DNA of 64,000 bases from Pisaster brevispinus (GCA_023634235.1 JAMKCF010000002.1:9323591-9387590), one strand, 5' to 3'; counted from the first letter of the stretch, positions 21,801 through 41,965 are shown. The notes: generated by a model not told the origin, from the letters alone. Made by a program: numbers and translations.

Positions 21801-24800
21801 TCCATAGATTTGCTCTGGTTGGCATAATGGTATTTTTCTCTGCCTTTCAAATCTGTGGACCCTGATTTGAGTCAAAGCCCTCAAATGGATTGTTCATTCA
21901 CAATGCAGATTTCCCCCCATTTGGGTTTTTCCTCATGCATTGTGTTTACTTATTTAAAAACTTAACATTATTCTGATTGTCTTCATTCTGTTTTACAAGT
22001 TCTTTCATGCAAATCGGTTAAAGTGTGAGGCACTTTTGAAGATCCCTTTTCTTTTTTTTTTACTAAAAGTAGAAATAGAAAAAGAGTTCCATACCTGTGT
22101 GGAAGATGAGATGTCGCTTGAAATCAATCACAGCGATGAAACGTTTCTTGCAACCAGGTTTCGGACAGACGTACGGGAAGTCGTTCTTGTGCCGTTTTTC
22201 ATGATACGAACGCGAGCTCCGTCTGCTAAACTGGGCAGGGCAGAAACGACATTGGAGCTTGATCTTGCCACCTTATCCAGAGGGGGAAAAAAACATCAGA
22301 CTGTTACTTGTTACAACAGTAACACTTATTAACATGGGGTGCATTAAGCAGCCTAAACATGCCAGAAACACATCGTGCTAATTTCTTTTATCTTCTTAAC
22401 AGTACGTGTAATGGGTTCTTCAACTTGGATTATGCAACACAATCTGTCCACAGGACAAAATTTACGCTGTACCGCAGGCCAGTGGGTTTAGAGTCTGGCA
22501 GTCTTGTGTTTTTAATTGTACCTCATTGTATAATATCTTTGATAAAAACAGTTTTAATACCTCATTGATGAATAATATCCTTACTAAAAACAGGTTATAT
22601 GTTTAACTGTGTCAACATTTTTTTCTCATTTTGATTCTAGTCTTCTAAAAACATTTCTAGACCAGTAAAAATTGCAAGCTACAAGCCCTAAAGTTGAGCT
22701 CTGCAGGACCCAATCCTCTACTCTGACCACACTAGACTGTTAATTTAAACAGGTTCATCAAATGGAATTTACTACCCAAAATAACTGCAGTCAGGCATTT
22801 AATTGACCAAGCTTCTATGCGGTCAAATACTGAAAGTTTAATCCATGTCCAAACAATGGTTTCTTTTCCTGCGGATCCCGTTCCTACCATTCTGGCTTTT
22901 CAGATTTTCCCTTAGCGGAAGCCAATGTAAATAGCATCCACCTTTACCTTCAGTATGTGCTTCAATGTGGTGATCTTTCAGTTCAGGGCGTGACTTATAC
23001 GCTCTCCCACAAATGTCACACAGCTCATTCTTCTCAGTGCTGTGGGTCTTCAAGTGTTCTCGTAGCTTGCCGATTTTCACCCATCGTTTGCCACAGATTT
23101 CACACTGAAATGGACGACTGTAGAAAAATATGGTATTAACGTAAATGAGCTGTATTCTCGAAACTAGATTTTAAGGTCAACACCTGAGTGACAGTACATA
23201 CTTCAAAGGGATATGGCACTGAAAAAAGAGGAAAATTGTTTAATTGTCATGTAAGTGATTACAAAATAAAATTGTTTGCTTTGGGTTATGGATAATCTTA
23301 TTTAAACTGATACTGAATTCAAAATGTTCTTGTGACATTGGCTGTTGTACAGCAGCAGGATTCAACAAAGGTTTTTTCAAAACTGTAGAGCGGGCGTTCT
23401 TGACATCAATTTTGCAAGTGTGGCCAAAAATCACTGATTTAAACCAAAGTCCTGGCTACTTGATGTTTATGTTAGAGTTTAAAAGCTCCACTGGGCAATT
23501 AGGAGCATTTTAGAATGATTTCATTGTATGATTTTTGTGAATTTGATGTTACAATCGGCCGCAATTTGCGCCTTTTGGTCCAATACATGGGAAGAACCCA
23601 GAGTTGTGCAATTAATGCTATAGTCAATAAAGGGCAAAGTTCAAAGGTGAAAGAATCTGACCTTGCTCCTGTGTGTCTTAGTTCGTAGTGATAGTTCAAT
23701 GCAGCCATTGTGGTGTATGCCTTGAAGCATTGATCCACTGGACATTTGTAGATCTGTTTAGAATCTGTCATGTGGAAACCTTCAAGATGAGCTGCACGGT
23801 CCTCTACATTACAAACAAACAAATGAATATGTTAGTTATTAGCCGGTTCTTAAATAGGTAAATATCAAGCCCGCCTCCTAATAAACAAAATTGTGTTCAG
23901 CCGAGGCTGAACACATTTCTCTGCATCTTCCTTGTACATTGCAAGGTCAGCAGATGTGCATGGTTCTTGTAGTAGGTAGCATCTCAATAGGTGCTCTCCA
24001 TAGTTTGAGGGTCTGTGACACCTAGCCGCACAATGGTGTCATCAAGGAGCTGCATCTCTACTTGTTGAGTGTCATCTCAGCCAACTCCGATTCTCAGTCA
24101 ATTACAGCATTTTCACTTTGCCCTGCTTGCATCCACACCAAGTGGGAGCTCTTCATTTGCTACCAGTTTCATTATTGTTGAGATTGGCAGGCTATTAATT
24201 CTTTCTTCCCAAATTCTTGCCTTTTTGGTCATGGTGTCACCCTCCTGGGAACTAACACATTTAAGCAGATTTTCTTTGACTTCAGGCGATTCTATTGTTA
24301 CGATTGCTTAATGCTTCTTAGATCTTGATTGTCTAAACTATAGAATATCTGCCTCTCTCGTCTTAATTCTGGGACATCAATATACAATGCACCACAAAAG
24401 TTTGCCTTTCTGGATGGACAGGTCCTTTTCAAACAAGGCAGTTGATATGCCGCAATGTACCAAGAGGTTTTGCGCCAAGAAAAAGCATCTCAAAGCCCCG
24501 CATATCAAAATACCCGCAAAGAAAACCTCTTCCACATTAAACTGGCATTTTTCAATGGAAACTTGACCTTGCAAGCTTTAAACTAATTCTACAGTTACTT
24601 CCGAGGTGTTCTGGCCATGAGCTTTCTAAAGTCTAAACCAATCTATGGTAACTTAACACCTAAATGTTTGGAGGGTTTGAGATCGATAGGGTTCATGGCA
24701 GGTCTCCTCTTTATGGAAACTAAAAACTTATTGTTTGGACCAAACGGTAAGAGTGCTACAGTGCCAAATCCACCATATTCAAGCAAAACCATGCACTGGA

Positions 24801-27800
24801 TTATGTAAAACAATAATAGTAAAATTACGCAGTTCTTATATAGCGCTTTATCACACCCAAAGGCGTCTCAAAGCACTCAGTATTTTTTCTACGGATGTGC
24901 AGAGCTATGTTCGAAATAGTTTAAGACCAATTTATTAACATAACACTATATAAGGGTTTGCAAGGTATGTGGCGCAATCTGCAGCCAACCATACCAGAAA
25001 ACACCGGGGCAAACCCCTTTCTCTTAACAATAAGTGTACTGGGTTATTTCAACACACAGGACCTACATCTTTACGCCCCATCCAAAGGACGAAGCAATAA
25101 ATGTCTAGCTTAAAGACACACGTGTCAAGACCTGGACTTAAACCCACACTCTGCTTATCAGAAACACCAGAGCTTGAGTCCAGTATGCTTGACCGCTTGG
25201 CCATAAAACATAAGAATAGGGATAGCTGTTAGTAGAAAAAACGATATACCTTTTGAGGTAAACGTGACAAGACAGTCATTCTCTGTGCATTGGTATCTCA
25301 TGTACTCTGGATGATGTTTCTCGGTGTGATTCTCAAGACCTAACTCCATTGAGAAACTCTTCTCACAGAACTTACACTTGATCTGCACTGGACCCTTGGG
25401 CAAAGGTTCTGTTAATAAGAATATAAAATCTCAGTCAAACAACTATATAGAATAAAACGTGATGCCTTGTTGAAGGAAAGTGTAGATTGGGTTTAATAAA
25501 GGTCAGCACATCATTACTTTTGGGTAGATTTAATATATTTGAAAACCACTTAAAATTTTAATTACATACATACTCAACATTGTATGAAATGACGTAAACA
25601 AAGGTTTGGTGTATCTTATATAATAGGTTTGTGGTAACACCATGTTTATAGATACATACGTACCTTGGTGTGTAGATTTTGTTCTTTGAGAACTTGTCTT
25701 ATTATTTATTCTACTGCCGTGGAGTAAATTTTGAAATTCAGGAGAAATTCTAAAAAGAACTGTCCTGCTTATTAACTATTACCTGGACGCTAAATGGATC
25801 GAAAGTACTACTTTTGCTAAGTGGATCGAGGGAACTTCTCGTTATTAAACTTCACAGCCGCGAAAAGAGTTTCTAATGGTCTCAACATTTCGATTCGCCT
25901 GATCTAGTCATCGTCAGGAGACTGAAGAGTGTCTGCTATGCTGGTCCATTTATAGGTATTACAAACTATTGATACATCTTTGGATCTATGTTTGTTTCAC
26001 TCTTCCCTATCTTAGAAATACTTTAGCGAAATTTTGGGGAAATTTAATGGTCTTTGTAACCTAATGAATTTTAGATTATCTTATTAGACCAGTGATTGCT
26101 AAATCGTTGAAATTGTATTATTCATTTTGACTGATGAGTGCTGATGCAGCAGAGCACTCATTTCCAAACGAAATTGAATGAGCCGGGTGTTAAATTGAAT
26201 GACTTTTTGTTAAAATTGCCGGAAAACCTATAATAAAATTATTTTGTACCCACCCTCTTCAGCTGCTCTTCTTCGATGTCTTTCCAAATGAATTGGAGAG
26301 CGGAATGCTTTCTTGCATGCATCGCATCGGAACTTCTCCGAAAGAACCTGTCCTCGTTTGTCCAACTGATGAGTCTCTTCCATATGCCACGTGTGTTCAG
26401 TTAAGAAGCGGAAGGCCATGTCGCAAAGGTTGCACACCAGGTACGTGAGCCCAGGCTGGGTGTGCTGCTCTGTATGCATGTCAAACCAACTCTTGGTTGG
26501 GAAGAGCTTGCCACAGGTCTCACAGGTGAAGGGATACTTCTCTGGATCAGCTTGGGTTGGAATGCACTCATCCTTCAGCTGCTTGCTCGGTTGGTGATCG
26601 TCACCATCACTGTAACGCCGCCGCTTCCTCCGCTTTCGCATACGTTTCTTTCTTTGAATCGGTGGCTGGCCATCCTTGCGCGGCCGCCCACGTGGGCGCT
26701 TTAACGGGACGGGTAGGACTGATGCGAGGGTGCGGATTTGATGGAGCAGTGGGTTCGGTATGACTGGCATGTCTTGTTGCTGATCAGCTGTATTGGCTGT
26801 TGATTCTGCTAGGATATTCGCTTCACTTTCCCCTCCAGTATCGCCTTCTATTCCCGCGATGAGTTGGTTGACATCTCTCGCTAGCTGGTCTGCATTGCCA
26901 TCATCACCCTCCTCATCTCCAGCTGCTTCCTCTTCTCCTTCAAGGGTGTCCATAGCCTCCCCCTCCTCTTCCTCTCCTCTTCCTTCCTCTTCTCCTCCTT
27001 CCTCTTCTCCTCCTTCCTCTTCCTCCCCTTCCTCTAGATCTCTCTCCATCTCATCATCTGTGTTTTCACTTCCTGTTTTTAAACACATGAAAGAACTCAA
27101 GACAACATTTGCTCATCTTCATAAAGATACAACCCTAGTAAGACTCTTCCTCTGCTGACACGGACAGAAAAAGTTCAGCTCACTGTAATTTAACTTTTAC
27201 CTGTAAGAAGCTTTTAATGTCACCTCACGAACATGCCATGGCCAAATACATTTTTGGCACCGGGATTTGTCACAACCGTTACATGCCATGATTTGCCACT
27301 ATGCTTGCACCATGGAAAATGAAGAGATGAACAAAACTTAGGTGTTTTTTGGGGGGTGGTTGCTAAATTATTTATAAAAGCCCCAGCACCTAGAACTGTT
27401 TTCGTCCATGCAATGTCCATGCAATGTCCACAAAGATGTATTTCTATAGCACTTTGTTTTACAGGGTGATGTATTCAATCTCCAGCCAACCAAGCCAGAA
27501 ACACCTGGGCAAACCCCTCTCTTAAAACAATAAGTGAACTGGGTTCTTTTATGTGCATTACACAACACACAAGACTGACAGTTTTAAGGCCCATCAAAAG
27601 GACAAAGCAATTAATGGTTAAGTGTTTTGCTTAAGGACACAAGTGTCATAACCTGGACTCAAACCAACATACTACTGATCAGGAAAACCAGAACTTGAGT
27701 CCAGTGTGCTTGACCACTTGGCCCTGACACGCCACTCTAAGCAGTTCTTCATTTGGCAAAGTATCAACTCCTATGGTTTCAAGTGGTTGAATGCAAAACT

Positions 27801-30800
27801 AAGGCCTTGCTGCGTTAAAGAACTCCTTCTTAGAAAACAACTGAAGGGTCTCTAGCCTTCTCAAAACTCCCCAATTCATTTCTACTTTCCAGGGTTGCTC
27901 TTAGACAAAGATAAATTCATTCAGTTTCATACTTGAATTCAAAAGGCTTATGAGGCAATTTTAATAATAGTTTTGTTATAAAAATGTGAATACCCGCGGG
28001 TATGACGTGTCCTGGCCAAGTGGATAATAGCATGAACTCAAGCTCTGGTGTTTTTTGATCAGCAGAGTGTGTGTTCGAGTCCCGGTGTAGTGACACTTGT
28101 GTCTTTAAGTGAGACACTTGACCATTATTGCTGCGTCCTTCAGATGGGATGTAAAGCTAAAGGTCCCGTGTGTTGTGTAAGGCATGTAAAAGAACCCAGT
28201 GCACTTATTGTAAAGAGAAGGGGTCCGCTCCGGTGTTCCTGGTTTGATTGGCAGCATATTGCGCCACAGCACCTTGTAAACCATTACATGGTGTTATGTA
28301 AATGAGTAGGTCTCATACTTCAAACGTAGCTTCATATACCTTGCAGGAAAAATACTAAGCCCTCTGAGATGCCCATTGGGCGTGGTAAAGTGCTCTAATG
28401 ATGTTGGAACGCCATGAGCGTCACAGAGTGATTTGATTTGAGCGCTATATAAAAATCCACTATTATTATTACTGTTAAAATCTCTTAAATGTACCTTCTG
28501 AGGAGTCTGTTAGAAGATCTTCTTCCTTCAGGAGTCCACAAGTGCCTCTGTGCCTCATGAAAAGGATGGCTGACGTGAACGACTGCCCACATTCAATGCA
28601 GCGTCTGCTGCGATCGCGGGTAGACGTCCGACGTAACCGTTCCTCCAACTGTGGATAAAACGTCACACCTGTGTCACTCAATCATATTTTTATTTACAGG
28701 ATGATCAATAAGTAATTTTATAAGATAAGGTCGAATCCTTTGACCGATCTGCTACTCTTTACTTAGTCAAGCTATCAATATCATTTTATGGAATTTTTTT
28801 GTATTTTAAGGGAGACCGGTAAATGTAGGAGCATTGTAACTGGATTGGATAAGTATTCAAGCACAGAAATATGGACTTTTCTGTTACACCGCAGGAACTT
28901 TCCATTGGAACATTAAAACCACTAATACTCAATAATGTGTGATATCTCCTGTACTTCGGCACAATGATGCGCTCTAGCGGAATGTTGTTGCAGTAAAAAA
29001 GACTGTGGGCGCACACCCACAGGTACGGCGCTCTTTTGCGCCTCAAATGTGCCCAACTTTTGAGAAACTCTTTAAATTTGGGGCATTGGTAGATTAAACA
29101 AAAACTTGATACACCCCTATCTAACAGTAGACAACGCTGGTCAGTCTCTACTCAACAGCCTCATAGCACTTCATTTTGCAGTAGATGTTGCAAAACCTCA
29201 CAGTTAGGAGTCGTGTTGGGAGACCTCAGACCGATCTCTTGATGTCATGAAGAACGACCTCAAGCAACGTGGCTGAACGCTTACAAGTTCTATGGATTTA
29301 TATTGCTTGAGATGACTAGCATCAAATAGAACATAGTGAATGAAGACGATCTTACCATAAACCCCTTTAGCTGCCTACATTTTGGAATGGCGTAGGATGA
29401 TCAAATATTCTTAATATAAGAGCAGTGCAAGTGATTGGATCTATATTCAACCAGATTGCAAACAAATCACACCTTTATGTACCTACTACCATGCACCCGC
29501 AAATCATTCAATATGAAAACACATTGTTTCTTCAGGTCGCGTCTTTGGAATGGTATTGGTGATTCTATTGAATCACAATCATCTGTGGGTGGGTAGATTT
29601 AAAAGCGCTTGAAAAGCTCTCCTCTCCCAGTATCTGACAGGGTTTTATGTTTTGTTTGTCAGTCTATCAAGCATAACACCACAAGCCCCACCTTCTCTAG
29701 TCATGCTAGTACTAGTAGAACATGTAGAAGATGCCTTCATACTTATTTTGATTTCTGTTTTGTGAAACTGGATTCCTGGTTACTTCCCAAATTCAATTTG
29801 GTTTTTTTGTGACCTACTGTCATGATTGTTTAGAAACTTACATGAAGTTATGGAAATAAGTGTGAGTTTTTTAGATACGACTTTGAATTCTTACATAATG
29901 TATACGGCCCTCGTCAAGTCTGTGTAGTCTCTCTTCACATACATCATGGTTTTTTTCTTCTGCCTTACATGAATGTCTGTCAAAACTTTAGGGTACAAAT
30001 CTTTATTTAGAAAAACTCCAAATTATTGTATTCAATACAAACCTCTTTCTTTTTTTGTTCTTTTCTAGCCAGGAGTTCCTCTGGAGTGTAGAGCGGCCCT
30101 GGTTTCCTGCCTCTTCTCTTACCCTGAGGAGGAGCGACCACTTCCGCACCCTCAGCTCCCGTATCTGACCTCCGACCCATCACAGCATATTCCACACCCT
30201 CGACAACGTCCCTGGTCATCTAATCAAAGAAAAACAAAACAGATCTAAAAATGGGACACATTGGTGAACAGTGTAGTTTTAGTCTTGATTTAAAGCATTT
30301 AATACTCACCAGCACATCTTCCGCGTTATTACAAGGATTTTCACATGGTATTAGTGAACAGCTTCTTCATCTAGTAATAGTATTATTGGTAATAATTACC
30401 CGTTCTGTAGTACTGACTGTTATGAGGCCCTCACATGACATAGTGTACAATTTCCACCAAAGTCAGTATACTAAGTCATAAGTGTTTATGCCTTAGCAGC
30501 AGTTTACACTGATTGCAGGAGGGCTTGAGTAGGTCTCACTGATCCTGTCAATGTACTTCACAACAAAAAGGATAAGGAGAAGGTTGTTCTTGAGCTCCTG
30601 GACTGGCTGTATTATACTGCTTTATTCAACATAAATACAACAGCAGCGAAGCAGGACTGAACTGTGTGTGTGCACACACAAGCATAGCAAGGCATACATA
30701 CTGTATGTACACTGCTCATGCTGTACACATGAGGTAGTGAAAGGCGCCCCAAAACAATGTTTCACTTTACAATATGTGTCACTTTGTGTTACAATTTAAT

Positions 30801-33547
30801 GTGTTACTTTTATGCAAATCGCTACCTTGACCTATTTACTGCAAACAGCAATATGGGAGAGGGCGCTGTAACAGTTCAATAAACAGTCAACAAATGAAAT
30901 GGTTCAATAACAATTCAACAAATAAAACCCCTCAATTATTCTACAGTCTAAAGAGCCTTACACAGCCTAGGCCAGGACTAACCGCCATTAGCCAGGATTA
31001 TCCCGACCGGGGACTATCAATATCCCCCGTGCCCCAATTGGGACACTTTAATGAATAATTGCAAAGGTTTACTCTACTTAGGAATATTGATATCCTGACT
31101 GGGAGAAGAAGGGGAGAAGAGAAATCTTATGAGGGAAGAAAGTTACTACTACACCAATACCCCCAAATGGGTTAATCCTACCAAGTACTTGAACAAGGTT
31201 TTCCGTAGTATCTTGATTGAGAGGGTTTAAATCAGCAAACGGACAGTATTGGCAAGAACCTAGACTGGTCCCCTGTCTTTGTCCACAAGGATAAAGACAG
31301 GCACTGCAGTCTTACAAGCCCAATGGTTTCATTGGATACATGCAATGACCCATAACTACCAGACTGATACTACTTGTGTACACTCAAGGTCCTTAAGGCC
31401 AATATATCTTGCCTTATTCACGAGCCCCAAAGTGTGATGTCAGTCAGATGTTTGGGCTAGAAAGAACTGGGCTTTCACTTACCTCAAAGTAAAACTTCTT
31501 GCTGACTTGGACAAGAGTCATGTTACTCTGTTCTTTGTTTTGGGTCTGTCTGATGAAGTGCAGCCACTGTGGGATTGTGGCATCAGCACTGGATAGGTTG
31601 TACACCTTGTCATTCTCATCTGTTGGGTAGATCTGAAATGCAAAAATAAGAAAACAAAGCTATAGAGGGAAGCATAACCCCAACTATTAAAACAATAATT
31701 GTCTTCAAGAGGCAGATTTAGGGTGATGAGACCTACCCCCCCCCAACCCAAGCCTACCAATTTGATTTATGCAAACTGATGAAGACACTGGTAGAGTGAT
31801 CACATCTCCCTCATGGGGGCTAAACTCTACTCTTTCCTTTATTTTATACATTTTTCTGAAAGAAAGAGCAACAGATTGTAGGTGTGAGCAAGGATAACAA
31901 GAGGTAAAAACTAGAGAAATTACTTTCTACTGCATGTAAAGCATACAGTTTAAAGCGAAGTCCACAATCCAAAAGAATCAAACAAAACATGCAGATCGAG
32001 TTGGGTTACTTAATTACCTTCCATGTGCCAAACGGTACAGTGTCCTCTTTATCTACCACTCTCAGTCTCCCTTTGAAGGGGCCATAGCGGTAACCTTTCT
32101 CTAGTGCCTGCTTTGTGCAGACAGTCACAGAAGCATCTGAAACCAACAAACAAACCACACACTTAATCAACAAAGTGATTATATATCTTTTCTTCTTCTT
32201 TTTTCCTTTGTTTTTTTCTTCAAACCTTTGTCTCACAGTCACCTCTATGTTCCGACACCCTTATGTTCTAACACTCCTACAAAATGCATGTTCCCAACCA
32301 CCTAACCCTAGCATGTTGATCACTTGAGTTATCAGAACACCAGGTTGTCTGATCACCATAGATAATTTGACTAACTTATACTCACAACACAGGTACAAAT
32401 TTGGCAAATTGTTCCACATTTTTCCCCTCTATTATTTAAAATGTGTAAATGTTGGTTCGATGTAATTCTCTGGTCTATAACTATCAGGACGATGGTGGGT
32501 TCGATTATCACAACAACAAAGTGATGAAGGGGCTAACGCTAATTAAGCAGAAATAATATTGTTCAGTAAATATCTCCTAGGCCCATGTAAATAAGTAAGA
32601 CTCAAGAGATGAAGGAACCTATATTATTGGCATTAAAACCCTGCAGTCGCAAACAAATGTTGAACTTAAGCAACATGAAATTCTTGCAGCCCTAAAAATT
32701 GGGGCTATAAATAAAGCTAGCTAAGAAGAGCTGTATAGAGGAGAGATACGGCTACTCTTGACTTGACTTTTAAGTTATTACTTAAACCTGTTGAGCGCAG
32801 GTTTGCATTGTGTTTAACTTTGGGCATGAGAATTTAAAGGCTTAGTGATGTCTATCACAAATATCGCCAGGTTGATTATGCACAATACAATGGTCGAAAG
32901 GCACTATGGGAAGGATATGGGAACAGTTTGTATTGTACTTCTTTCCTTCTCTCTCGTCTCACTCAGCATGCTCAGCTCAGTCACAGTCACTTTTTATAAT
33001 AAATAGCTCCATAGGATAGTCACTCACAGTGCCTTTCGAACATTTTCCAAAATCAGTCATTGAGTCAAGAGGTATTTGTGATAGACCTTATTATTGCAAA
33101 TACATCATAGATAAAGTCAACGAAAATAGATCTGGAAAAAAGTAACACATTTTATTTAGAATACCCCACAAGATTTATTCTCCGGGAGAAAATCAAACTC
33201 AAAAATCGAATATATCTACAAGTATAACTAGGTTTTAATTTCGCCTGGCCAAATAAACCTCATACCTCCCACTGTAACAAGAACAGCCTATTCCACAGGT
33301 CAACTGTGCGAACGAGGATGGCGTCATTTTTTAACGTTCATAATTTTTTGGTGGGACGAGCCTGCACCTTAAACCAAACGATTTTTGAAATTTTAGTAAA
33401 ATCAATATTTAAATTGTAATCAAGTGACTGCTACACACACTAAATATTTCTAACACAGCTTTTGATAAAGTTTAATATCGTTAAAACTGTAAAATTGATA
33501 GAAATAAAACGACAAATTTCACGTTAACACTGACCTTCCGTCGCCAT
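18801..33547 (-). CDS. PR/SET-domain C2H2 zinc-finger protein (PRDM-like), 14 exons
   Basis: Exons, in reading order: 33547-33535, 32136-32018, 31632-31483, 30219-30043, 28648-28495, 27072-26254, 25408-25250, 23803-23662, 23117-22948, 22271-22095, 21462-21323, 20802-20674, 20374-20252, 19691-18801. All have GT/AG borders and phases join exactly, giving 1,120 residues. A PR/SET domain lies at about 15-120 (YGPFKGRLRV, IPQWLHFIRQTQN, KKFYFEMTRDV). A C2HC finger follows at about 169-187 (CIECGQSF). Then come a Glu-rich stretch (206-265), an AT-hook (KRPRGRPRK, about 333) and a basic run. Eleven C2H2-type fingers span about 388-715; the third lacks a clear last ligand. The C-terminus is Gln/Thr/Glu-rich with an EPLTT repeat. 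This is a nuclear DNA-binding transcription regulator; the orthologue within the PRDM family is not certain. Confidence 0.87.
19060..19140 (-). repeat. 15-base in-frame tandem repeat in the zinc-finger gene's last exon
   Basis: Four near-identical 15-base units (on the plus strand GGTTAAGGGTTCAGT) encode EPLTT repeated. Flanking TSE/TSEAV-type units are diverged versions of the same repeat, so the region expanded by slippage inside the coding frame. Confidence 0.85.
20925..21165 (+). mobile_element. tRNA-derived SINE (family B), copy 1
   Basis: A B-box-like GGTTCAAATCCCACC follows GTGGACCCT; the body reads CCCTACCTGGTTACCTGGG then TTTCCTCCTACATCTAAAAC. It lies in an intron of the zinc-finger gene, antisense to it. 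Frames within it are not genes. Confidence 0.65.
21808..22025 (+). mobile_element. tRNA-derived SINE (family B), copy 2 (degraded)
   Basis: TGGCATAATGGTA resembles an A box, followed by GTGGACCCTGATTTGAGTC and the TTTGGGTTTTTCCTCATGC body. It is the same order of words as the copy at 20925, more diverged. Confidence 0.55.
22595..22705. repeat. dispersed repeat, copy 1
   Basis: Shares a colinear run of words with 52015-52108: AACTGTGTCA, TTTTCTCATTTTGAT, TAAAAACATTTCT, CCAGTAAA and CAAGCCCTA. Both copies sit in introns of minus-strand genes. Element type unknown. Confidence 0.6.
23945..24310 (-). pseudogene. possible fragment of a foreign coding sequence in an intron
   Basis: Minus-strand translation near 24310-24105 stays open for about 66 codons with protein-like composition (SPEVKENLLKCV, then KKARIWEERINSLP) and ends in a stop. 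It lies between exons 7 and 8 of the zinc-finger gene, in the same direction, without splice sites that fit. It is probably a remnant of a mobile element's protein, but no family is recognised. Confidence 0.25.
24829..25205 (-). mobile_element. tRNA-derived SINE (family A), copy 4
   Basis: Minus-strand copy with head (GGCCAAGCGGTCAAGCATAC and GGGTTTAAGTCC), CGGTGTTTTCTGGTATGG body and an AGCGCTATATAAGAAC end. It ends about 45 bases beyond the splice donor of zinc-finger exon 7. Confidence 0.8.
25622..25935 (+). repeat. single-arm relative of the 59.4 kb foldback element
   Basis: Shares with the left arm at 59378-59690, in order: GGTTTGTGGTAACACCATGT, TTTATTCTACTGCCGTGGAG, AAAGAACTGTCCTGCTTATTA, AAGTGGATCGAGG, ACTTCTCGTTATTAA and AGTCATCGTCAGGAGACTGA. 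The inverted second arm is absent. It lies in an intron of the zinc-finger gene. Confidence 0.8.
27430..27738 (-). mobile_element. tRNA-derived SINE (family A), copy 5
   Basis: Minus-strand copy with a degraded head (GGCCAAGTGGTCAAGCACAC), the GTAAAAGAACCC-like CATAAAAGAACCCAG body and an AAAGTGCTATAGAAAT end. Lies in the intron before zinc-finger exon 6. Confidence 0.75.
28007..28474 (+). mobile_element. tRNA-derived SINE (family A), copy 6, near full length
   Basis: Plus-strand copy with head (CTGGCCAAGTGGATAATAGC, GTGTTCGAGTCCCGG), body (AGAACCCAGTGCACTTATTG, GGTGTTCCTGGTTTGATTGG) and the GAGCGCTATATAAAAATCC end with ATTATTATTA tail. The tail stops about 20 bases from the splice donor of zinc-finger exon 5, antisense to the gene. 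Confidence 0.85.
28649..30042 (-). other. intron 4 of the zinc-finger gene
   Basis: Between exon 4 and exon 5. No repeat family or nested gene recognised. Confidence 0.5.
30220..31482 (-). other. intron 3 of the zinc-finger gene
   Basis: Between the exon encoding the middle of the PR domain and the exon encoding its end. A TGTGTGTGTGCACACACA palindrome lies near 30662. Nothing else recognised. Confidence 0.5.
32850..33086. mobile_element. MITE with perfect 14-base terminal inverted repeats
   Basis: GTCTATCACAAATA at 32850-32863 is the exact reverse complement of 33073-33086. A second inverted pair lies inside: GTCGAAAGGCACTATG against the reverse complement of CAGTGCCTTTCGAAC. It is 237 bases with no coding capacity, in intron 1 of the zinc-finger gene. 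Confidence 0.72.
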
Positions 33548-33953
33548 CTCGGTTTTACCCAGAATTCAACGGTTACTGCTTTTCGTTTTTTGAACGTGCA
33601 TGTCGTGTATAACTACAGACCAAACTCATTTCATTCATTTCACTACACTCATTCAAGGGCTCCCTTTACTTGAACTTTAAACCAATAATGGTAAAAGAAT
33701 TGAAGGGGGCTGTTATTATGTCGTTAATTGACTTGTCAAATTAAGAATTATAGGAAAATGATTGTAGAGATTCAACTACACGTTGAAATATAAAATAGTT
33801 GCACTGAGCAATATCGAAGGTGTCCACCTGCTGGATCAAGAAAAGCTTCCAGGATCAAAACATGCCAGTCATTATTTTCCGCTGGTGACAGTCTCTCAAG
33901 TATGCGTAAAAAGACTATTACATCGTCGGAAACCATTCAAACAACAAAACAAG
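33548..33953. promoter_or_regulatory. head-to-head promoter interval, zinc-finger gene and PSMB6
   Basis: Only 406 bases separate the minus-strand start codon of the zinc-finger gene from the plus-strand start codon of PSMB6. No other gene fits between them, so both promoters must lie here or within the 5' UTRs. No clear TATA box was identified. A shared bidirectional promoter is inference from the spacing. Confidence 0.55.
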
Positions 33954-41648
<7,695 letters not shown>

Positions 41649-41965
41649 CTTAAGAGTTCTATTGTTTAAATGTGTTTCAGGCTTAGGGTTTCATTCACGC
41701 AGAGGGAAGCAAGGACACATCTCCTGAGGAATGACATGGGTACTTTTAGCTATTAAGGGAACCTTAAAATTGGGCACCAAGGCCCAAACCAGGGCAACAA
41801 AGGCATTGGTCTCTGCGCCATCTGTGAACTCCCAGGCCTGGTGTTAAATATGTGTAGTAATAATGCTTATGACAAAAACATTTCTGTTGAGGGCTATTTA
41901 TGGCAGGCACCTTCAAATCTTTCCCCCTTTTTTTACTGTCTCTTAAATACCACCTTACAGTCAAG

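Noticed and set aside
26793..27158. Ser/Pro-rich plus-strand frame
   Set aside because: Antisense shadow of the Glu-rich tract in zinc-finger exon 6.
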